From: Burhinus oedicnemus | Taxonomy: Eukaryota; Chordata; Aves; Charadriiformes; Burhinidae | Length of the DNA stretch: 64,000 bases | NCBI GenBank assembly: GCA_008921705.1 | Contig: VFFE01007640.1 | Coordinates: 551,884 to 615,883 of the forward strand | Direction: 5' to 3' | Shown: piece by piece, positions 1 to 14,400 of the stretch | Layout: each line of letters opens with the position of its first letter | Position numbering within the stretch: the first letter of the stretch is position 1 | Position numbers and translations under genes: made by a program | Notes under the pieces: model-generated | What the model was told of the DNA's origin: nothing | Databases searched by the model: none | Seen by the model: only the letters and a program-made list of their open reading frames with translations

Positions 1-1043
1 ATATATAAAATGCCTTTATATTTTCCCACAGGAATTTGGAAAAGAAACTGAAATCTTTTCAGGACCCACTTTCCTTCAGCATTAGAACAACCCTCTAACA
101 AGCTGCTCTCTAGTGTACAACACGAAATAAAAGTGCACATAAAAGCTCCCCTGGTTAGCATAGAGATACTTCTTGGGAAGGAGGAGGCAAACTCCCAAGG
201 GATTTGCCAGAAGCAGGACTGAAATACCCACCAAGCAGTACTGCTGGAGGAGTTGATGTCCAACACTGGATGGACACACTGGCGTTGATATCTGGCCTGG
301 GAACGACTCTGGGATGACGCATCAGGGAAAGGGGAAAAACCTGACAATGTGAACCAGAATGGCCCCATGGTTCTCCCATTTCCCACCAGCATGGCAGGGA
401 GCAGATCCAGCGTGGCGGTATGACCAAAGAAGAGCTGGATAGAAAATTTAAAAGGAAGGATAATCCAATGGCTATGGTTTTCTTTCTTTAGACTCCATTA
501 ATAATATTGGGTCTAGTCCTCTCAGGGTAGACTTCAAAATATACATAGAAGTGGTAGAAGCCTTTAAATATCTGGTTGGATGACCTAGGTATCTGTGCCG
601 ATGTTGGAGTGTCTGAACAAATTTGACATCTGCTTTTCCTGAACTTCAGTTCTTCATTTATAAAATCCAGCCAATGGCAGTACCCTTTCAGGAGAACTCT
701 CAGGGTGCTATTTTTTTTGTCTAAATTGGTTAAAATTCATCAAATATTAAGAATGGCATTGGAATGAGAGAGGAAACACGTCAGCACATACCCTACCCAT
801 ATAGATTCATAAGCTCTGGTTTCTGGGGAATGGAGGCTAAAATTTATTTTGTGCTTAATTCATTGCTTCATCTGACCTTAAAATGGAAAAACACTTCTGC
901 TTTCAGAATTAATATTTCTATCATTTCGGGGCTGGTGGGGTGTCAATTTTTAAAAACTTATTTAGCTACATTCTATCGGGGAGCAAAGTGCCAGATTTAG
1001 AAAACATTAACTTTAAAAATCTTTGTAATGTTTCCCTCTTCTA

Positions 1044-1202
1044 GTGGTCACAGCACCAAGCCTGTCAGAGTTCAAGGAGCTCCTGGATGATGCTCTTAGT
1101 CACCCTCTTAGTTTTAGGTAGTCCTGTGAAGAGCAGGGGGTTGCACCCGATGATCCTTACGGGTCCCTTCCAAATCGAGATATTCTAGTATTTTATGATT
1201 CT
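1044..1202 (+). mobile_element. CR1 LINE 3' end fragment
   Basis: Reads ggtcacagcaccaagcctgt, then cgatgatccttacgggtccc, then ccttccaaatcgagatattc, ending in the octamer-like attttatgattctt. This is the last 160 bp of a CR1 in plus orientation. Confidence 0.85.
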
Positions 1203-1273
1203 TTTCCAGCCAGCAGTCCTTGCCAAATATGAATGTAATTTATAAATAATTTAGGTTTTTCCAGATTTATTTT

Positions 1274-1274
<1 letters not shown>

Positions 1275-1320
<46 letters not shown>
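1275..1320 (+). repeat. Poly(A) run of 46
   Basis: Forty-six consecutive A after attttattttc, 70 bp beyond the CR1 3' end. CR1 elements do not normally end in poly(A), so it is either a simple repeat or the tail of another retrocopy; no processed-gene body was recognised before it. Confidence 0.9.
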
Positions 1321-1322
<2 letters not shown>

Positions 1323-2347
1323 ACAAGGCAAATTAAAGCAAAAAAAACACACAGAGAGTTTTGAAAGAATAACAGAGAAATGAAGAGCAAATATTAAAAT
1401 AAAATAAAAAAAAAAAACCAGGAAAATAGTGACAAGAAATGAGTTAAGGTATTACAAGTGTTTTGTAATACCAAGGAATTTAGGATTTATGTTATGGAAT
1501 TTAGGTTTTATGGTGCTGAGGATTCTACTGAAGGCAGCATCCTAAAGAGTTTTATCTAGACAACAGATTCATTTCCCTTTTGTCCCCATGTCCATGTCTC
1601 CGTCTATAAGTGAGAGAAACTGGAAAAACATAGACAAGTACAATATCATGGCTCAGGAGCAATATTTATGTTACCTGATACACCATTTGGATCCTTCAAA
1701 CAGTGAAAAATACAACATTTTTTTTTTTGACCACAGATGCATTTACTAATGTCACTGTTTCTGATTGCCTTTTTTTACATAAACCAATATAATCAGAAGA
1801 AAGAGGCCCTCTTCCAGGCAATGTCCTCCTCAGTCCAAAAAAACCCCACTTGCTTGATCTTGCTCTCTCTCCAAACCCTGCCTCACTTTCTTCCTTAGAC
1901 CAGCATTGTAATAACGCTATTATTGCTGCTATTTAAAACATCCAGAGTCAGCACACTGAAACTTGGAAAGGTTTGTATGTACATACAGGATCTTTTATAA
2001 CTGACAATATTTTGCAAGATGCTTAATGACACTTCTTTCTTTAAGATATTGTACCGCTGAAGCTTCCTACTTTCTATGTGCTATGTAACCATGCACATCT
2101 GCTTTGTTAGGGGATGAAGATAAATAGGCATTTACATTATCTACTGTGTTGTAATTGGCAAACATCAGTAAAAACTGCATGGCAATGCAAATCCAGAGAG
2201 AATTGTTCTTTCCAAATGTTCTGAATATTGCCCTTATCTTTATGAGCAAGGAGTCTACCTGAGAACAGCTCTGCAGTTTCCACACGGGGCATTTCACAGG
2301 CTTAATTAGTGAAATTCAGAAGTTCTGTTTGCCAAGACCTTTCTTCT

Positions 2348-2518
2348 GATAGACCCAGAATCAGGGAGCGGTTGAGGTTGGAAGGCACCTCTGGAGACCA
2401 CCTACTCCAAGCTCACTGCTCAAGCAGGGTTTACTTGACCAAGTTCCTCAGAGCCACGTCCAGTCGGTTTCTCAATATCTCCAAGGATGGAGACTCCACT
2501 GCCTCTGTTCAACCACGC
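2348..2518 (-). mobile_element. CR1 LINE, degraded 3' fragment
   Basis: The core gttgaggttggaaggcacct, ggagaccacctactccaagc and ctcaatatctccaaggatgg match the reversed 3' region of CR1, without the terminal octamer repeats and with many substitutions. Confidence 0.82.
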
Positions 2519-5500
2519 ACACAAGGACTGGACGCTGACACAAAGACTGCATAATCACTGACTTTCACAGCCGACCAGAGAAGCAAGCAAAGGCAAGAAA
2601 ACATAAAATAGGTATGACTTAAATTACAGCATGACTTGCAATTTAGTACAATACGATCCTACCCAGTAATGCCCCAGAAATCACTGAGATCAGAGCCTAG
2701 TTCTAGTATAATTAACCCATTGCTTTAATCTGACCTTACGATTCACAGTTTACATGAACAATATCCATCTCACTGTTTCACTATAATAAAAATGTAATGA
2801 AAGAATCTTTCTAAGTATAAATCTCTGTTTTCCTGCTTACTTTTATGAGCTAAGTAGGAACTACAAGGTGCATCCTACAACCATGCTTTTAAGAATCCCG
2901 AAGGTTGCTAGCTAAAACACTACTGACTTTAAATATTCCAGAATATTCAGAAAGAACTAGCTGATGGTTTGTGTTTCTTTAATACCTGATCAAAAGAAGA
3001 ACAAGAATTTGCTGTTTCCCAAGAGTCACCCTAGTCTCCTATCATTAGGTTAATATCATTATTTAGAAAAAAAACCACACTAACGTTTACCATCTTAGGC
3101 TCAAGCTGATAAAATTCACCCAAAGCCACTGAGAAAGGAATCCAACCCTACCAAAAGAAATTCAAAATTTTTGACTCAAGCAATTTAAATGCGTGCTATG
3201 GGAAAAGTTTTGTTCTTTGCTTCAGAGGACCGCTACCCCGTCCTGCCGAGAAGCAACACAAGCAGACAGAGGCTGCAGCAGTTCTGACACGGAGGGCGGC
3301 CACCACCACCACTTCTGAATAGCAAGCAGCGGTGGGACTCATCATCTGCTCTGCCACGTGTATGGTGCTACTCACAAGTAAGTAAGGAAAATTGATTTCT
3401 TATTGTTTGGGCTCACAGAATGGAGTCTAAAAATGTTCAAACAATTTTTAGACACAAACGTTTCCCTATGAGAGTTCCCTGGTCCTGTTCTGGGATTTCA
3501 CTAGGGAAAATGTGGCTTTTTGATCCAGCAGATGTGCAGTATATTGCAAAATACAGGAGCAGGACAGTGTTTTATCAAGAAATATAGATGCACATTTTAT
3601 TTACCGTACACAAAGTGTGGAACATTCTTCACCAGATTCTACCACTGCAAATGCATGAAATAATTTGAAATGTGCCAGTGAACAGAAGAAGAATTTGGCC
3701 TATTCCCTGTGCTGTGTGTTTACTTAAGTGCTGAAGAAAGGTGAAAAGAGCAATTTTTCTACTAAACTCCTTTTGAACACAAACTTCATTGCACACACCT
3801 ATGAAATATAACTTAGGTTAATGGTGCCACCTGGTGACAAGTCTTACTCGCTGTTCCCATACCTTGTCAAGGAAGAAAAAAGAAATTCATATGCTATAAA
3901 TCTTCCCCTCAAGACTAACCCCCAAAAAAACTGCAATAATTACTCGTCCTAAGGAGCATAGCGCATTGTAACCATAGAAAGAGCAATACACAATAGGAAA
4001 GAAAATGTTTCTTAACAGAGTTTCATGTTAGACACTACCACACACTTTGAGTTATTATCTTGTGAAGAGAATGCACTTTAATAGTGCACAAAAGAAAAAA
4101 AGGAGAAATAACACTGATTTATCTGAATCTGCTGCTGATGGGGGAGCTGGGCATTTTGTTTAGCTCAAAAACTTCTTGTTCGCTGCAGCGGTGTGTAAGA
4201 CTTTAGCACCAGCTGGTAGGATTATACTACCCCCACGACTGCAGTCCCTAAACAAAAAAAATCAGTTTTTGAGCCACGTGCTCTTGGCACCTTACCTGTC
4301 AGTGATAACGCACGTGAGAAATTAATTCTGAAGCCATAAAGCGCTCTGTGTTGCCCCGTGGCAACTCACAGTGCTGCAACACTGCTGAAGATGATCACAA
4401 AACATTTAAGGGGAGGCTCCTTTTGTGGGTCAGACTCTCGCTCTGTTCCCTCTAGGTAAATCGGGATTTGCACTGCAGGTAACGGTACGTGGTGGGGGAA
4501 GCACCTGGGGCAAGGAGGGGGCAAGCACGGCCATGCCAAGGAGGGCTGGAGACCTTGCTCAGACAGAGGCAAGGTCAGGGGACGGAGCACAGCAGAGACC
4601 CGGAGCCTGTTGGGTATCTGCCAAGGTGTATCAGCAAGCTTATTATATTACTTTTTGTTATATGTGTAAAACAGCCAGGATTTTACATATAGATAGCTTT
4701 AAAATACTAATATTTAAAGGGATGGGTAGAGGAGAGTAATAGAAATGGAGACGGGAGCTTGCATTGTGCAGGAGATGCCTTGGCATAAAGTGGAGAAAGA
4801 CAAACTTAACATCATGTCATCCAATTTACAGTTGTTATAATAGTTGTACAATAAAATAGCCAGGATTTGAGTTATGGATTTGGGTTATGATTTCTCTACG
4901 GCTTTGCTCATAGGCAAAATACGAGTGCCCAACAATCACCGCACAACCACCAGCTTAATTACATCACAGTACCGCTTACAGGGGAAACCAGTCATTTAGG
5001 AGTCTCATTGCAGCTTTACTCCTACCCAGCTGCCACACCATCTTCTTTAACACTTACAGTTGCAAACCCGCACAACTACTTCAGCAGCACAACCACCGAC
5101 TGGCCCTTCACATTTATCAAAAAGAGGACATTTAATAACAAAAAGCTTATTTAAAGGCAGTATACTTGCTTTATGGTTCGCCATGCTCACCCAAAACTTG
5201 CTAATTTTTGGCTAAACTCAGCATTTTGGAAGGGCACATGAAAATACTGGACAACTTTAAGTGTATTAATGGTATTCTGTTCTCCTGAATAGGGGAAAAC
5301 TTCATCCCTTCACCCCCAGGACCCTTTGCAGACTGGGATTTCCCTTCTATGGAACCTAATCAGGGACCTTCTTAATTTAACAAAATAGGAGTATCTTAGC
5401 TGAATAATGGATATTCTTCTCTTAGAAGCCTAATTCACATAATACAGTCACATGCTGCATATGCAAATTACACAAGTATCCATATGCTTAATTTATACAA

Positions 5501-6218
5501 CTATTTAACCAAACTGGCATAATAAATATGTCTAGTTAGATACTTGCAGTAAGTGTGCAGCTGTCTGGAAGGAGGTACAAAATCACCATCAGTGAAATCC
5601 AGACTGCAGCTGCCATTAATCAAAGCTTTGCCCTTGAACATTCATCATTGTGATATTGCTGTGACAAAGTGGACTTTTACGGCCGTTTGGGATGGGAAGA
5701 TTTTACTTCCTTAAAATAATTCAAGTCCTCTAGTGCTGCAGATGCTGTGAAAAAGCCAGTTTTCATGTTTGTTCTCAACACAGCAAATAAGCAGAGGAAA
5801 GATCATCAAAATGTTATAGAACATCAAAATTATCTGTAAAATGCTGCATATTTAAACGCCCAACTTTTGTATGGTATGTAGCAAATCCTTATTGAAATTA
5901 TTTGTGTTTAATAGAAATAATTGATGTTTCTTGCATCAATGAACTGGAGATAATGCAGTCAGGAAAGATTTGATTGTTAGGTCAAATGATGATTTTTACA
6001 GTATTGAAAAGGTGGTGTAGAAGCAGCTTTAGTCCAGATGGGGTCCCACTTCTAAAGACATGCCATTCACCACATCCTTTGATCAGAAAAGGGCAGTGGC
6101 TGTCAAAATTCCTCACCCACTGGATTGACAGCAAAGGAGAGGTTTCACAAGCTCAGGGAATGAAACCAGAGCAATCCAGAGAGCTTTCTCATGGTGAATA
6201 TGGCCAGTATTCACATCA

Positions 6219-6850
6219 CTGAATCACAGAATAGTTTGGGTTGGAAGGGACATTTAAAGGCCATCTAGTCCAACCCCCCTGCCATGAGCAGGGACGTCTT
6301 CAACTAGATCAGGTTGCTCAGAGCCCCATCCAAGCTGGCCTTGAATGTTTCCAGGGATGGGGCATCTCCCACCTCTCTGGGCAATCTGGGCCAGTGTCTC
6401 ACCACCCTCATTGTAAAAACTTTCTTCCTTATATCTAGTCTGAATCTCCCCTCTTTTAGTTTGAAGCCATTACCCCTTGTCCTGTCACTACAGGCACTAC
6501 TAGAAAGCCTGTCCCCATCTTTCTTATAAGTCCCCTTTAAGTACTGAAAGCCCACAATAAGGTCTCCCTGGAGCCTTCTCTTCTCCAGGCTGAACAACCC
6601 CAACTCTCTCAGCCTGTCCTTGTAGCAGAGGTGCTCCAGTCCTCTGATCATCTTCATGGTCCTCCTCTGGACCTGCTCCAACGGGTCCATGTCTTTCCCG
6701 TGCTGAGACCCCAGAGCTGGACACAGCACTGCAGGTGGGGTCTGATGAGAGCAGAGTAGAGGGGCAGAATCCCCTCCCTCAATCTGCTCACCACACTTCT
6801 TTTGATGCAGCCCAGGATACGGTTGGCTTTCTGGGCTGTGTCAAGGGTTC
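6219..6850 (-). mobile_element. CR1 LINE, 3' fragment
   Basis: The plus strand begins with aatcacagaatagtttgggt, the reverse complement of a CR1 3' end, and continues through the ORF2 C-terminal region. The minus-strand frame 6729-6304 reads [36 protein letters not shown] and LPREVGDAPSLETFKA. Truncated at its 5' end near 6850. Confidence 0.93.
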
Positions 6851-9800
6851 ACTCTACTTAAGACTATAAGCCATCATTCCTTTTCAATGATTAACTTCTT
6901 TCCAAATATTTTGGTTTTCATTTAGTTGTTAAGAATATATGAGCCTTATTTTGTACGCATTGACTAGCAGTTAACCAGGTTTCTTTACAGACAACATGGT
7001 TTTTGACTATAGAGGCCAACAGGCCAGTGGATCTACTTGGATCCACTGAAATCAAATTTAGCCACAAGAACAAGATTTTGGGTGACTGCTGTCAGGTATA
7101 TTATTTAGGGTAGCCGAAAGATGATACACTTGAATTAAATCACTGGGGTAGATCTGCAACATCTGAAGGTATATTCCGACAATGCTTGTGAGATCTCTCC
7201 CAGTACCCTCAATACGCGAGCTGTGCCATGGAAATGACACATGCCTTGGACCATCTTCTAGCACTAAACTTAGATTCATACCTTAAAACTCTTTTCACCT
7301 CCAGCACCAAGCAGCTACCTGCACCCATTTATAGGGATGAACCCTGGGCTGTGAATTGTTTGGGAGGATGTTAGTCGGATGGGCCAAAAACTTGTAAGAA
7401 ACCATTCAAGAAATTTTACAGCATAGATGATTGAGTCCCCCTGTGTAGAAACGTGCCTGTTCCCTGGTTAATTCACTAATAAAGACATTTCCAAATAGAT
7501 TTCAGCTGTCAGTACGTTCTCAGAGAGTGGTTTATCGGACGTTGAGAGTGGGCACATGGGCAGTTAGTTAACTTGATGGAAATCCATACTCCTGCTTGCC
7601 TTGCAGTGACTTTGTCGTGTAACCATACTTGAAGCAAACTTCTGAGAATTTGCTGAGTGCAGCTTCTGTATTTGTGAGCCATCTGCTCAGTCCTAGCACT
7701 AGTGCCTATTGCTTGAACATGAGATCTGCACCACTTTACTTCATGCTGGTTTATGAGAACATTTTCCAGTTCAGAAAGAGCAGAGATTCCCTGTCACCCT
7801 CAGCTGTATGGTCACCCACCAAAGGTTTTGAATTTACTCACGGTGCCATTGAAAGCCTTTAAGGATATAACCCATGTACAGCAAATTCTTGAAGTCTTTT
7901 CACTGCAGTATGGAAATTGTACTACAAAGCAAAATGCTGTGTTTTAGCTGAGAATGACTGTAAATCTATTGTTTAGTGAAGGGCTCCCCAAAACCTTGTT
8001 CTTTGACCAATACTTGTCAAATAGCTTTTGGTTTGGAAAAAAGCATTGCAGTTTGTATATCAGTTCTAGTGTATAGCAATACACGATGAGCAATGGGCCT
8101 GAGATAGGTGACTACCGTGTCTCTCATGTCCAGTGATTTTCAGGGAAGTCAATGAAGAGGAAATGTAATATTCTCTGAGGCTCTTTTGCAGCAAAAAGAA
8201 GAGGTCTGGCAGAGCAACTACCTCAAGCTATAACGTTTTCCTTTTCCTTGTGACTATTTTCATACCACTGTTTTTCAAACAGATGATAAGGACTGGCACT
8301 GAATAAGCTGGAGGAAATCAACAACTTGAATGAATGACAATCCTAAAAAACACATTTGAGAATTGTGAAGAGAAGATTTTTATGCAGGAACATCCATATC
8401 TCCTATCCTTTGGCAGGGCTTAGCATGTGTTTGCCTGCCACGATGATACAAGTCCTGTTTCAAAGGAAGGTTCTTCCAGAAACATCAAATTTATTTGAGT
8501 GCAAAGCTTGCAGAATATGAATTCTGACTGAAAAATCTTGCAGCTCTTGTATTTATCCTTAAAAGCAGTGCTGGATGAGAGCACTTTGCCAGCATGGGTT
8601 ATCTCAAACACATATGACACAACTCTTGTTGCTAGTTATTTATAGATCTATACAAAGTTGTAATCCAGTTTGAAAACATGTTTATTCCATTGAGAATCGA
8701 GTAGTGTTCCTTTGTCTTCAATTCTAATCCTTTACTTGCCACCCACATTGCTTAGCGAAAGTTCAGGAGTGGTCCTTTTGTTTACCCAGATGTCCTCCAC
8801 TACCTTAGGGTTGTCTTGATTAAATGCCAACACTCCATTTAAATGCAAAAGATACCTGGTGTAACATACCTCATCATTACAGCACTATTACCGTATCGTG
8901 CCTCCCAGCCCCATCCCTATTTCTCCACAGATCTGTCTTCTCACCACCTGAAAATCAATATACAAAGGTACAAGCATAAATATAAGTCTGGTGTTCAACA
9001 AAAGGCCATTGGAGTTCACTTCTTGGACCTCTCTTTAGTGAAAATAAAGCCAAACTGCAAGAAAACAGGGTACAAAGACAGAAACCTAGCAGTTCCCTGG
9101 CTGCATGGCCTTATTACAGGGACCTTCACAATATATCCTCATGCTACACCAGAAAAGCCCAAATTCTGTAAGCAAATGCTGAAGGAAATCTCACAACACT
9201 CTGGTACTCCAGGAGACTGTTGACATCAGGGGCTGAGAAGCAATATGTCAAAGAAGAAACAATTCTCCCAAAAAGGCACAGATCCTACCCTTCTACCTTA
9301 ACTGCCAAGGCCAAAGGTGAAAACATAGTGAAGTGAAGAAGATACTTAATTCACAATCTCTTTTTTAAATTTACTAACTGGTTCTATTGATTTTCTCCTC
9401 CAACTGAAATTTTAAAAGGGAGAAATGATCTTGAAAGAAAAGGTCATGAGTGACATAAGAGATAACAGAAAGGCACTCCAACGGGAGACTGGTGCTTGGC
9501 AGTAAGTCCCAAGCCAAAAAGTCTTACATGATAAACAAAACACTTAGCAAAGCTAAAAAAATAGGGCTTGTCCCTTACCTTCCCCAGAGCCCTGGCAGTG
9601 ACTTTATCTCATTCAAGTACTCGATGTTCTTATCCAATATTTACAGTCCTGTTTTTATGTTGCTCTAACAATTGTTATAGTCCCAGACAAGTAGTCAATG
9701 AAAGATGCATATATTTTAACTTGTGTGGAATATCAGCTGAGATTCTTACGTTGTCACCAAAACACTTCCCTTAATTCCCAGGAATCACCAACAAAGCTTT

Positions 9801-11084
9801 TGAGAGATTTTGTCCTTCTCACTCACACGCAACCTTTGCAATACACACAGGACAGATTTTTCTTAGCTTGGTGTTTTGTATGTCTCCAGCGCAGACTCTT
9901 TAAGTAGATAATATTTAAATTTGTGCAAAAAAATCCATTGCACAACTAGGTATAACCTCCCAGCAAAAGATGATTCCTTCTCCTTTGAGTGTACCTCCTC
10001 AGAAAAATGATATTTCAGAAACAATGCCAGCTACACCCAGAAAAAGATATTTTTTTTTTAAAGCATGTTTTAAAGCAGTAGTTGTTTTCACTGTTCTTGT
10101 ATATTTGCTGTCATTATTGTTTTGCTTTGCCTGAATTCTTAGTACACAATTCAGCCAATCTAACCAGGTCATCTCAGCTCAGGCAAGCGGGATGTCCTGC
10201 TTTCAAAGGCACTACCTCCTTCCATTGCCTACAGCGAATTCTACCCTTATATTTAGGTGTATAACCTTCATTCCAAAGGCCAACCCAATTAAGGTGCAAA
10301 TTATGTGGACTGAATCTCACTCTGCAGTTTCTTTTGGCCTGTGGATAATGCACAACTGTAGGTTACGGTCATCTAGGCTGACCTCTGCTCCTAGATCAGC
10401 TCACACAAGACTGGGAATTAAACAAAATCAGTGGACCCTCACTCGTAGGTGGTTGGGGTAAGAGCAAGTTTAGTAGAATATTAATAAAATATCTGGTTTT
10501 AATTTTGTATTCCCATTAAAATATTGATCCTTACTGCATTAGAGTCCTTGAAGCTGGTTTATTCAATCATAATCACTCAGATTTCATGTTACGAGCAAGC
10601 ATCACCCAAAGCAACACTGGCAGTAAAAACTCTCATAGATGGCAGCTCCATCCACAGATAGGCATACATTTGTCCAAACTGTAAGACAAATAATTTCCAG
10701 TAATTAACAGATTTGTAAAAATAACAATTTCTCACAAACAATGCAAAAATACAGAGCTACATATTTACTAATAAATTTGTACACCAATAAAATCTCATTG
10801 TCCCCTTCTATTTTCATATGCTCCAATTTCTAATCACTGCTTGCCGTTTTCTGACCCACTCTTGCTCTAGGTGGACATCCTACCCCATCTTCCACAGCAA
10901 AGATAACAAAACGGAACAAGAATAGGGCCTTGACTGGGTCTGAATTCTCTCCAAGAGAATAAAGTCACATAATGCTTTCCATTATAACTTGAGCCTGACA
11001 GCGTAAATCCGGATGACCTCATGATATGATGTAAGCTTTGCATTCCTCATTTAAGCTCGGTGTTCAGTCCCAAGTGTCCTACGA

Positions 11085-11410
11085 GGTCTTGGGTCAGTCA
11101 CTAAAGCCTTTGTTCAGATCAGCTGGGCTTTGCAATCTGTAAACAAAGTCCCAGCAGCGCCATGGACAGCTGGGCACCACGCCACAAGGATGGGACTCCT
11201 CGGGGGGCTTCTGTCTTATCTAGACATGGACATCAGGTGTCTCATTCTCACCAAATACACGTACTGGGATGTCAAATGGAGACGCTGAACTGTAGCTAGA
11301 TTCAGGGCTAGGGAGCACTGTACACACAGACACCTAAAACTTCTTTTTGATAAAATGGGGACTCTTAGTTATGTCCCTATTCCAGAGGAGGGCTGTGAAG
11401 GTGTGGTCTT
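11085..11410. repeat. Possible MIR/L2-like ancient repeat fragments
   Basis: Two stretches echo CORE-SINE/L2 wording: gaggtcttgggtcagtcact (compare gaccttgggcaagtcactt) at about 11082-11101, and gataaaatggggactcttag ... ccagaggagggctgtgaagg (compare gtaaaatggggataat ... cagaggggttgtgagg) at about 11349-11401. Weak. Confidence 0.35.
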
Positions 11411-14400
11411 CAAAATGAAGAGGCACTCCTCTGAAGACTATCTAAATCTCTCAGATTGGCTGCCCTTGTTGCAAACTCAGGTATCAACTCACGAAATATA
11501 ATGCTGACCTCACATAACACATCCATTTTAGAATGCTTTATACTCCCTGTTTTATGAGCAAAAATTAACAGTCTAAAAGGGCTTTCTAATTCCTCACCTA
11601 ATGAGACTCTATACAGAAAAGCAGCTGGAGCTCCTGCTCATAAACACCTTGCTACAGTTACACAATAAGCAAAAGAATTAGGCTTTCTAATCATAATAAA
11701 TTATCAAGCAGAAACTGTAATAAAATCTAACAAGTTCTCTCTGTATCGCATTGTGTTAATACAGCCTCAGTGTATTACCCTCTATTGCAAAATGCCACGC
11801 ATGCAACTAATTAAGTGAAAAGTGTTTTTCTCAGGTTAAGTAGAGCACCTCCATTTCTGCAATTATCATACCTTTGGAAAGTCTGTCCTGATTCTGTTCC
11901 CATTCAAAGATGGGAAGAGAAATCAAGTCAGCATTATAGCAAGTTTTGCGTCATCGCTCTCAAGTGCATTTCGCAAATGGTCAAAATGGCCAGGTAAAAG
12001 AACTCTAAATAAACGTCACTGCTTTGCACAACCATAGTGCCTCTCATCCAAGGACTTTAGTGCATTTGATAAATATTAATTAACTCCCATACTGCTGCTT
12101 TGAAGTAGGCAAGGGATATATTTACGTATCACTTTGTTTGCTACTGCAATGCATTCCCCCTTTCCGCTCTTGAGCAGGATGCAGCAGCTGTTTAACAACA
12201 CACATGAATATTAAACAAGAGTTTTAGAGAAGAAGTAAGGAATACTTAATCCAAAAGAAACCCCAGAGGGATTTACATGGGTAGAAAGCAATTACTTACA
12301 GCAACGGCACCTAAACTCCTTGGGTGATTTGGTTCTCCTTCAGCCACCTCTGTTTTAAATTTAAATTTGCTGTGGCTGTTAATAATAGTGGAGGATCTTA
12401 CAGGCAGCCTGCCACCTCTGAGCTGCAGAGAGGGGAACACTAGCACAAAATCTGGGCCAGAATTGGTAAAATCTTGCTTTTATTCTGGCAAAATGAGCCA
12501 GGGGACTTAAGGGATCACAGCACAGTACGATTTCGGCTCTATACTGCTGAAAGAGGATACAAATAGCTGGTTGGAGTTCAGAGGATTCAATAGTTAAGCC
12601 CTCAAACAGCTATTCCTCCCACCCAAACACTGTCTAACCGATGACACCTTATTTTCAACACATCCCAGCCAGTATGGAGCGCCCTACTCAGGAGCAATGG
12701 TCATCGGATGGCTCAGGGTTTCTGCCCCACTTCTCTTGGTGGTTGCATCGATGGGTTCGACGTGGCAGGGTACATCTCCTGCCAGTGCAGAGAATTCACC
12801 GCCTGGAAGTCACAGCTGCGGGGAAAACTGTGGTTTGCACAATGTCATCTCAGCCTCATGTCCTGCATTACGGGGAAACCTCTTTAGAGTCTCACAGTGC
12901 ATCACCTACTTAATATCTAGCTGTCTCAGCACGGAGACTAAGTTCTTGCTCGGGCAGATGAAAACTACTAGAGAAGATTCAGATTCGTAACAGGACAAAA
13001 TTTGCCAAGTAGCCACTCAAAAACTGCAACAGGGGTGTTGCTGCCTGTGTGGCAGAAACCAAACAGAAAGAGTAAACAGCTTTCCTCTACCATAAAACAT
13101 CATCACCAGTCATTTCTTGTGACAAAAAGAGAGGGCATTTAAACAAGACTGGCATTAGTTTGGCACCTAACTGTATCTACCAATTCCTTTGCTATTTCAA
13201 TAGTCTCTGTTGGAATGGGTGGAGGCATTTTGCCAAGGAAATCTCCAGCATTATCCCTGTACGTTTGTTATTTAAACACACTTTGTGTACTTCAAATACA
13301 ATTTTTACAGGCTTTTCCTAAACTATATTGGATAAATTTAACCCACAGGCCCATTCTGATAGCCTATCCAAATTATTTGCTTAGTTTTACATCAAATCTA
13401 CATCAGTGCTTCCAGTTTCAGTATCAGGATTATATTAACAGCTTAACTTGTACATCGTTATTAACCAGAAAAAATTCAAGCCAAACATTCATCGTAATTG
13501 AAAACATCACATCTTTATTTTTCCATCAAATTAAGAAATGAGGTCACCAGATGGCCCTTTTAGGATCATCGAGTTGGGCTACTTGGGTCTTATGTTACTT
13601 GCGTGCTTTACCACAAAGCTAAAAAACCTTAACACTGCCAGCACATCACACGAATCATTTGCCCAGCGCTGGCACTCTCAGAGGACCAAAATACCTCCAA
13701 CAAAAACCTGAATTAAACACAGAATCCTTCCCTGAATCAGGTCTCCCATATTCACAAATGACAGCAGAGCTGGGACCACCATGAAGCAGTGGTAGAGGGA
13801 CTTTCCATTTGGCATACATTAATGAATCCATTCCCCTAAAAAGAATTTATTTCTTAGAACGGTCAAGTGTCTTTTACTGAACAGTTAATTTTGCAACCAG
13901 GTACTCAACCTGCCAGAGGGGCACTACGGTAACGTTAATCACCATTTTATACAGTTAAAAACTGACCTAGTAGAATATTAGCATCTTTCTCCTCTTCAGT
14001 GGTGAGGAACGGGAACAGACCTTTGTACGGCTGATTTGAGAGACTGCGCCAAGCAGTACTTCTCTTGACCTGACAGAAACTCTCTCTAGGGCCAGGACTC
14101 CCACATTTCTGCAGACGGCTTCCCAAAAGAAAAAGCAAATCTTATATGTTTTCCCAATTCCTTTAAGTCTCTGAGCATAAAACCATTCTACATTCTCCCC
14201 TTGCATTGAAGAGATTTGTATTTCTTTTAGACATCCTGCACAAGACTGTAGTCTCAGAACATGCTAGGCATCTGGGTGAGGTTTGGTAGTGGTACATTTG
14301 CACCACCTAGAACCTTGGGCTCATCCATAGGTAGAGAGCGTACACACTACTGCAATACGGATCATTCCTACATTAATAAATCCTCCATGCCAGCTTCCTG

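Noticed and set aside
8843..9223. 126-codon plus-strand frame
   Set aside because: No recognisable motif, no splice or promoter context, length within chance for this window.
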